Part shown: positions 61,300 through 64,000 of the stretch, piece after piece
Numbering within the stretch: the first letter of the stretch is position 1
Layout of the letters: each line of letters starts with the position of its first letter
DNA from: Galeopsis tetrahit
Lineage: Eukaryota > Streptophyta > Magnoliopsida > Lamiales > Lamiaceae
Reading direction: 5' to 3'
NCBI GenBank assembly: GCA_963675135.1
Contig: OY776122.1
Location: 19,222,881 to 19,286,880, forward strand
Length of the DNA stretch: 64,000 nt
The notes under the pieces: generated by a model
The model's database searches: none
What the model was told of the DNA's origin: nothing
What the model saw: only the letters and a program-made list of their open reading frames with translations
Made by a program: the position numbers and the translations under genes

Positions 61300-64000
61300 G
61301 GCCTCGGGTGCGGAGTTTTTGACGTCGTCGCCCATAGCCAAATTTGCGCATGCTTGTGCGCCGTTTTTACAAAGTTTTCAGATTGCCTCCCGGGTTTGCA
61401 TCTCCCACTGAATTGGCCATAGAATCAATTGTGTCGAGAAAGTTTTTGAATTTGAGGCCTCGAGTGCGATGTTTTTGACGTCGTCGCCCATAGCCAAACT
61501 TGCGCGTATGGTTGTGTGTCATTTTTACAAAGTTTTCAGATTGCCTCCCAGGTTTGCATCCCTCACTGAATTGGCCATAGAATCAAATGTGTCGAGACGG
61601 TTTTTGAATTTGAGGGCTCGGGTGCAATGTTTTTAATGTCGTCGCCCATAGCCAAATTTGCGCATGCTTGTGCGCCGTTTTTACATAGTTTTCAGATTGC
61701 CTCCCGGGTTTGCATCTCCCACTGAATGGGCCATAGAATCAATTGTGTCGAGAAAGGTTTTGAATTTGAGGCCTCGGGTGCGGAGTTTTTGACGTCGTCG
61801 GCCATAGCCAAACTTACGCGCATGGTTGTGTGCCGTTTTTACAATTTTTTAGATTGCCTCCCTGGTTTGCATCCCCCACTGAATTGGCCATAGAATCAAT
61901 TGTGTCGAGACGGTTTTTGAATTTGAGGCCTCGGGTGCAGAGTTTTTGACTTCGTCGCCCATAGCCAAATTGCGCGCATGCTGGTGCGCCATTATTACAA
62001 AGTTTTCAGATTGCCTCCCGGGTTTGCATTCCCCACTGAATTGGCCATAGACTCAATTCTGTCGAGAAAGTTTTTGAATTTGAGGCCTCGGGTGCAGAGT
62101 TTTTGATGTCGTCGCCCATGGCCAAACTTGCGCGCATGGTTGTATGCCGTTTTTACAAAGTTTTTCAGATTGCCTCCCAGGTTTGCATCTCTCACTGAAT
62201 TGGCCATAGAATCAATTGTGTCGAGACAGTTTTTGAATTTGAGGCCTCGGGTGCGGAGTTTTTTACGTCGTCGCCCATAGCCAAATTGCGCGCACGCTTG
62301 TGTGTCGTTTTTACAAAGTTTTCAGATTGCCTCTCGGGTTTGCATCTCCAGCTGAATTGGCTATAGAATCAATTGTGTCGAGAAAATTTTTGAATTTGAG
62401 GCCTCGGGTGCAGAGTTTTTGACGTCGTCGCCCATAGCCAAACTTGCGCGCATGGTTGTGCGCCGTTTTTACAAAGTTTTCAGATTGCCTCCCAGGTTTG
62501 CATCCCTCACTGAATTGGCCATAGAATCAATTGTGTCGAGAAAGTTTTTGAATTTGAGGCCTCGGGTGCGGAGTTTTTGACGTCGTCGCCCATAGCCAAA
62601 TTTGCGCATGCTTGTGCGCCGTTTTTACAAAGTTTTCAGATTGCCTCCCGGGTTTGCATCTCCCACTGAATGGGCCATAGAATCAATTTTGTTGAGAAAG
62701 GTTTTGAATTTGAGGCCTCGGGTGCGGAGTTTTTTACGTCGTCGCCCATAGCCAAATTGCGCGCACGCTTGTGTGCCGTTTTTACAAAGTTTTCAGATTG
62801 CCTCTCGGGTTTGCATCTCCAGCTGAATTGGCTATAGAATCAATTGTGTCGAGAAAATTTTTGAATTTGAGGCCTCGGGTGCGGAGTTTTTGACGTCGTC
62901 GCCCATAGCCAAACTTGCGCGCATGGTTGTGTGCCGTTTTTACAAAGTTTTTAGATTGCCTCCCAGGTTTGCATCCTTCAATGAATTGGCCATAGAATCA
63001 ATTGTGTCGAGACGGTTTCTGAATTTGAGGCCTCGGGTGCAAAGTTTTTAACGTCGTCGCCCATAGCCAAATTTGCGCATGCTTGTGCGCCGTTTTTACA
63101 AAGTTTTCAGATTGCCTCCCGGGTTTGTATCTCCCACTGAATTGGCCATAGAATCAATTATGTCGAGAAAGTTTTTGAATTTGAGGCCTCGGGTGCGATG
63201 TTTTTGACGTCGTCGGCCATAGCCAAACTTGCGGGCATGGTTGTGTGTCATTTTTACAAAGTTTTCAGATTGACTCCCAGGTTTGCATCCCTCACTGAAT
63301 TGGCCATAGAATCAATTGTGTCGAGACGGTTTTTGAATTTGAGGCCTCGGGTGCAATGTTTTTAACGTCGTCGCCCATAGCCAAATTTGCGCATGCTTGT
63401 GCGCCGTTTTTACATAGTTTTCAAATTGGCTCCCGGGTTTGCATCTCCCACTGAATGGGCCATAGAATCAATTGTGTCGAGAAAGGTTTTGAATTTGAGG
63501 CCTCGGGTGCGGAGTTTTTGACGTCGTCGCCCATAGCCAAACTTGCGCGCATGGTTGGATGCCGTTTTTACAAATTTTTAGATTGCCTCCCTGGTTTGCA
63601 TCCCTCACTGAATTGGCCATAGAATCATTTGTGTCGAGATGGTTTTTGAATTTGAGGCCTCGGGTGCAGAGTTTTTTACTTCGTCGCCCATAGCCAAATT
63701 GCGCGAATGATTGTGCGCCATTTTTACAAAGTTTTCAGATTGCCTCCCGGGTTTGCATTTCCCACTGAATTGGCCATAGAATCAATTGTGTCGAGAAAGT
63801 TTTTGAATTTGAGGCCTCGAGTGCAGAGTTTTTGATGTCGTCGCCCATAGCCAAGCTTGCGCGCATGGTTGTGTGCCGTTTTTACAAATTTTTAGATTGC
63901 CTCCCTGGTTTGCATCCCTCACTGAATTGGCCATAGAATCATTTGTGTCGAGATGGTTTTTGAATTTGAGGCCTCGGGTGCAGAGTTTTTGACTTCGTCG
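61300..64000. repeat. Right-hand dimeric array, continues past the window
   Basis: About 17 monomers in mainly A-B order. About 61,770-62,400 resembles the first 620 bases of the window at offset 61,769. GTTTTTTACG/TCTCGGGTTTGCATCTCC monomers recur near 62,260 and 62,730. From 63,001 it is the copy of 43,655-44,650, including ATTGGCTCCC preceded here by TTTTCAA. The CATTTGTGTCGAGATGG dimer is doubled at 63,621 and 63,935, and the window ends inside it. No gene or array border is seen. Confidence 0.88.

Larger units (their letters stand above)
1..64000. repeat. Continuous satellite DNA array, ~157.5 bp monomer (about 400 head-to-tail copies)
   Basis: Every part of the window is the same tandem monomer in one orientation. 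The anchor GAGGCCTCGGG starts at 156, 313, 471, 628, 786, 943 and 1101, giving alternating steps of 157 and 158 bases, and this spacing persists to the end. Other anchors in nearly every unit are GACGTCGTCGCCCATAG, TTTTTACAAAG, CAGATTGCCTCCC, CTGAATTGGCCATAGAATC and CAATTGTGTCGAG. Hand count on a class B consensus gives about 49% GC. No unique sequence longer than a fraction of a monomer interrupts the array, and neither edge of the array lies in the window. The nucleosome-scale unit and megasatellite look are those of eukaryotic centromeric, pericentromeric or subtelomeric heterochromatin. I do not recognise the family, and centromere function is not shown by sequence alone. Confidence 0.98.

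Noticed and set aside
1..64000. Open reading frames of 60-99 codons on both strands as genes
   Set aside because: All are translations of the same 157/158 bp monomers. They start at chance ATGs (for instance in GCGCATGG) and stop at TTTTTGA or at the reverse-strand TTTGTAA within one to two monomers. There is no codon structure, no splice pattern, no recognisable domain, and substitutions fall in all positions.
1..64000. CRISPR array
   Set aside because: The period is 157.5 bp with homology across the full unit. There are no short direct repeats separated by unique spacers and no cas genes.
1..64000. CENP-B box in the monomer
   Set aside because: I looked for TTCGNNNNANNCGGG on both strands. 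CTTCGTCGCCC and CCCGGGTTTGC each match only part of it; the remaining fixed positions are absent.
1..64000. rRNA, tRNA, snRNA or telomeric repeats
   Set aside because: No TTTAGGG or TTAGGG runs, no tRNA box A/B arrangement or cloverleaf, and no rRNA-like sequence were seen. All text is accounted for by the monomer.
1..64000. Transposable-element insertion or long terminal repeats
   Set aside because: There are no target-site duplications, no terminal repeats, and no block that fails to align to the monomer. Long repeated blocks are whole-monomer multiples in the same orientation.
1..64000. Inverted (head-to-head) segments within the array
   Set aside because: I looked for the reverse-complement anchors CCCGAGGCCTC and CTATGGGCGACGACGTC read on the + strand and saw none in the text examined; all monomers share one orientation.

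Overview
The whole 64 kb window is one uninterrupted satellite-DNA array. From the first base to the last it is a head-to-tail tandem repeat of a monomer of about 157.5 bp, roughly 400 monomers, all in the same orientation. I see no unique sequence, gene, RNA gene, transposon, telomeric repeat or CRISPR array. Short open frames exist on both strands, but they are repeated translations of the same monomer and are not annotated as genes. This architecture is typical of eukaryotic centromeric, pericentromeric or subtelomeric heterochromatin. The unit length is the nucleosome-sized one seen in many plant and animal satellites. I do not recognise the family and cannot name the species; a plant is a guess from general experience only.

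Basic structure. Two monomer classes alternate. Class A is 157 bp, with CCAAATTGCG and usually GCGCACGCTTGTGCGC. Class B is 158 bp, with CCAAACTTGCG and CATGGTTGTG. Together they make a 315 bp A-B dimer, the underlying higher-order repeat (HOR). Anchors shared by most monomers are GAGGCCTCGGG, GACGTCGTCGCCCATAG, TTTTTACAAAG, CAGATTGCCTCCC, CTGAATTGGCCATAGAATC and CAATTGTGTCGAG.

Layout. About 1-7,850 is a heterogeneous dimeric array with a 629 bp duplication near 4.5-5.4 kb and a truncated monomer at 5.34 kb. About 7,860-15,045 holds multi-monomer HORs: a 2,198 bp (14-mer) unit twice, overlapping a 2,043 bp (13-mer) unit twice. A 787 bp (5-mer) unit recurs at about 14.6-16.15 kb (two copies), 24.17-27.27 kb (four) and 38.17-39.69 kb (two). 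Long blocks are duplicated at a distance: 15.3-19.0 kb with 26.5-30.1 kb (offset 11,166), 20.6-21.65 kb with 31.9-33.0 kb (offset 11,322), 22.9-25.7 kb with 36.9-39.7 kb (offset about 14,000) and 43.66-44.65 kb with 63.0-64.0 kb (offset 19,346). About 33,288-37,064 is a 1,260 bp octamer in three near-identical copies. About 45.3-50.7 kb carries a more diverged monomer block in three copies (a fourth at 55.2 kb). About 50,135-59,550 is a 5,032 bp (32-mer) unit present twice, followed by a 945 bp hexamer duplication and more shuffled copies to the end.

Together these describe a satellite evolving by repeated in-register unequal exchange or conversion: nested HORs of 2, 4, 5, 6, 8, 10, 13, 14, 17 and 32 monomers, recent near-identical expansions, and older dispersed copies. 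All counts, offsets and identities come from reading by eye. Block ends are approximate, usually within one monomer.
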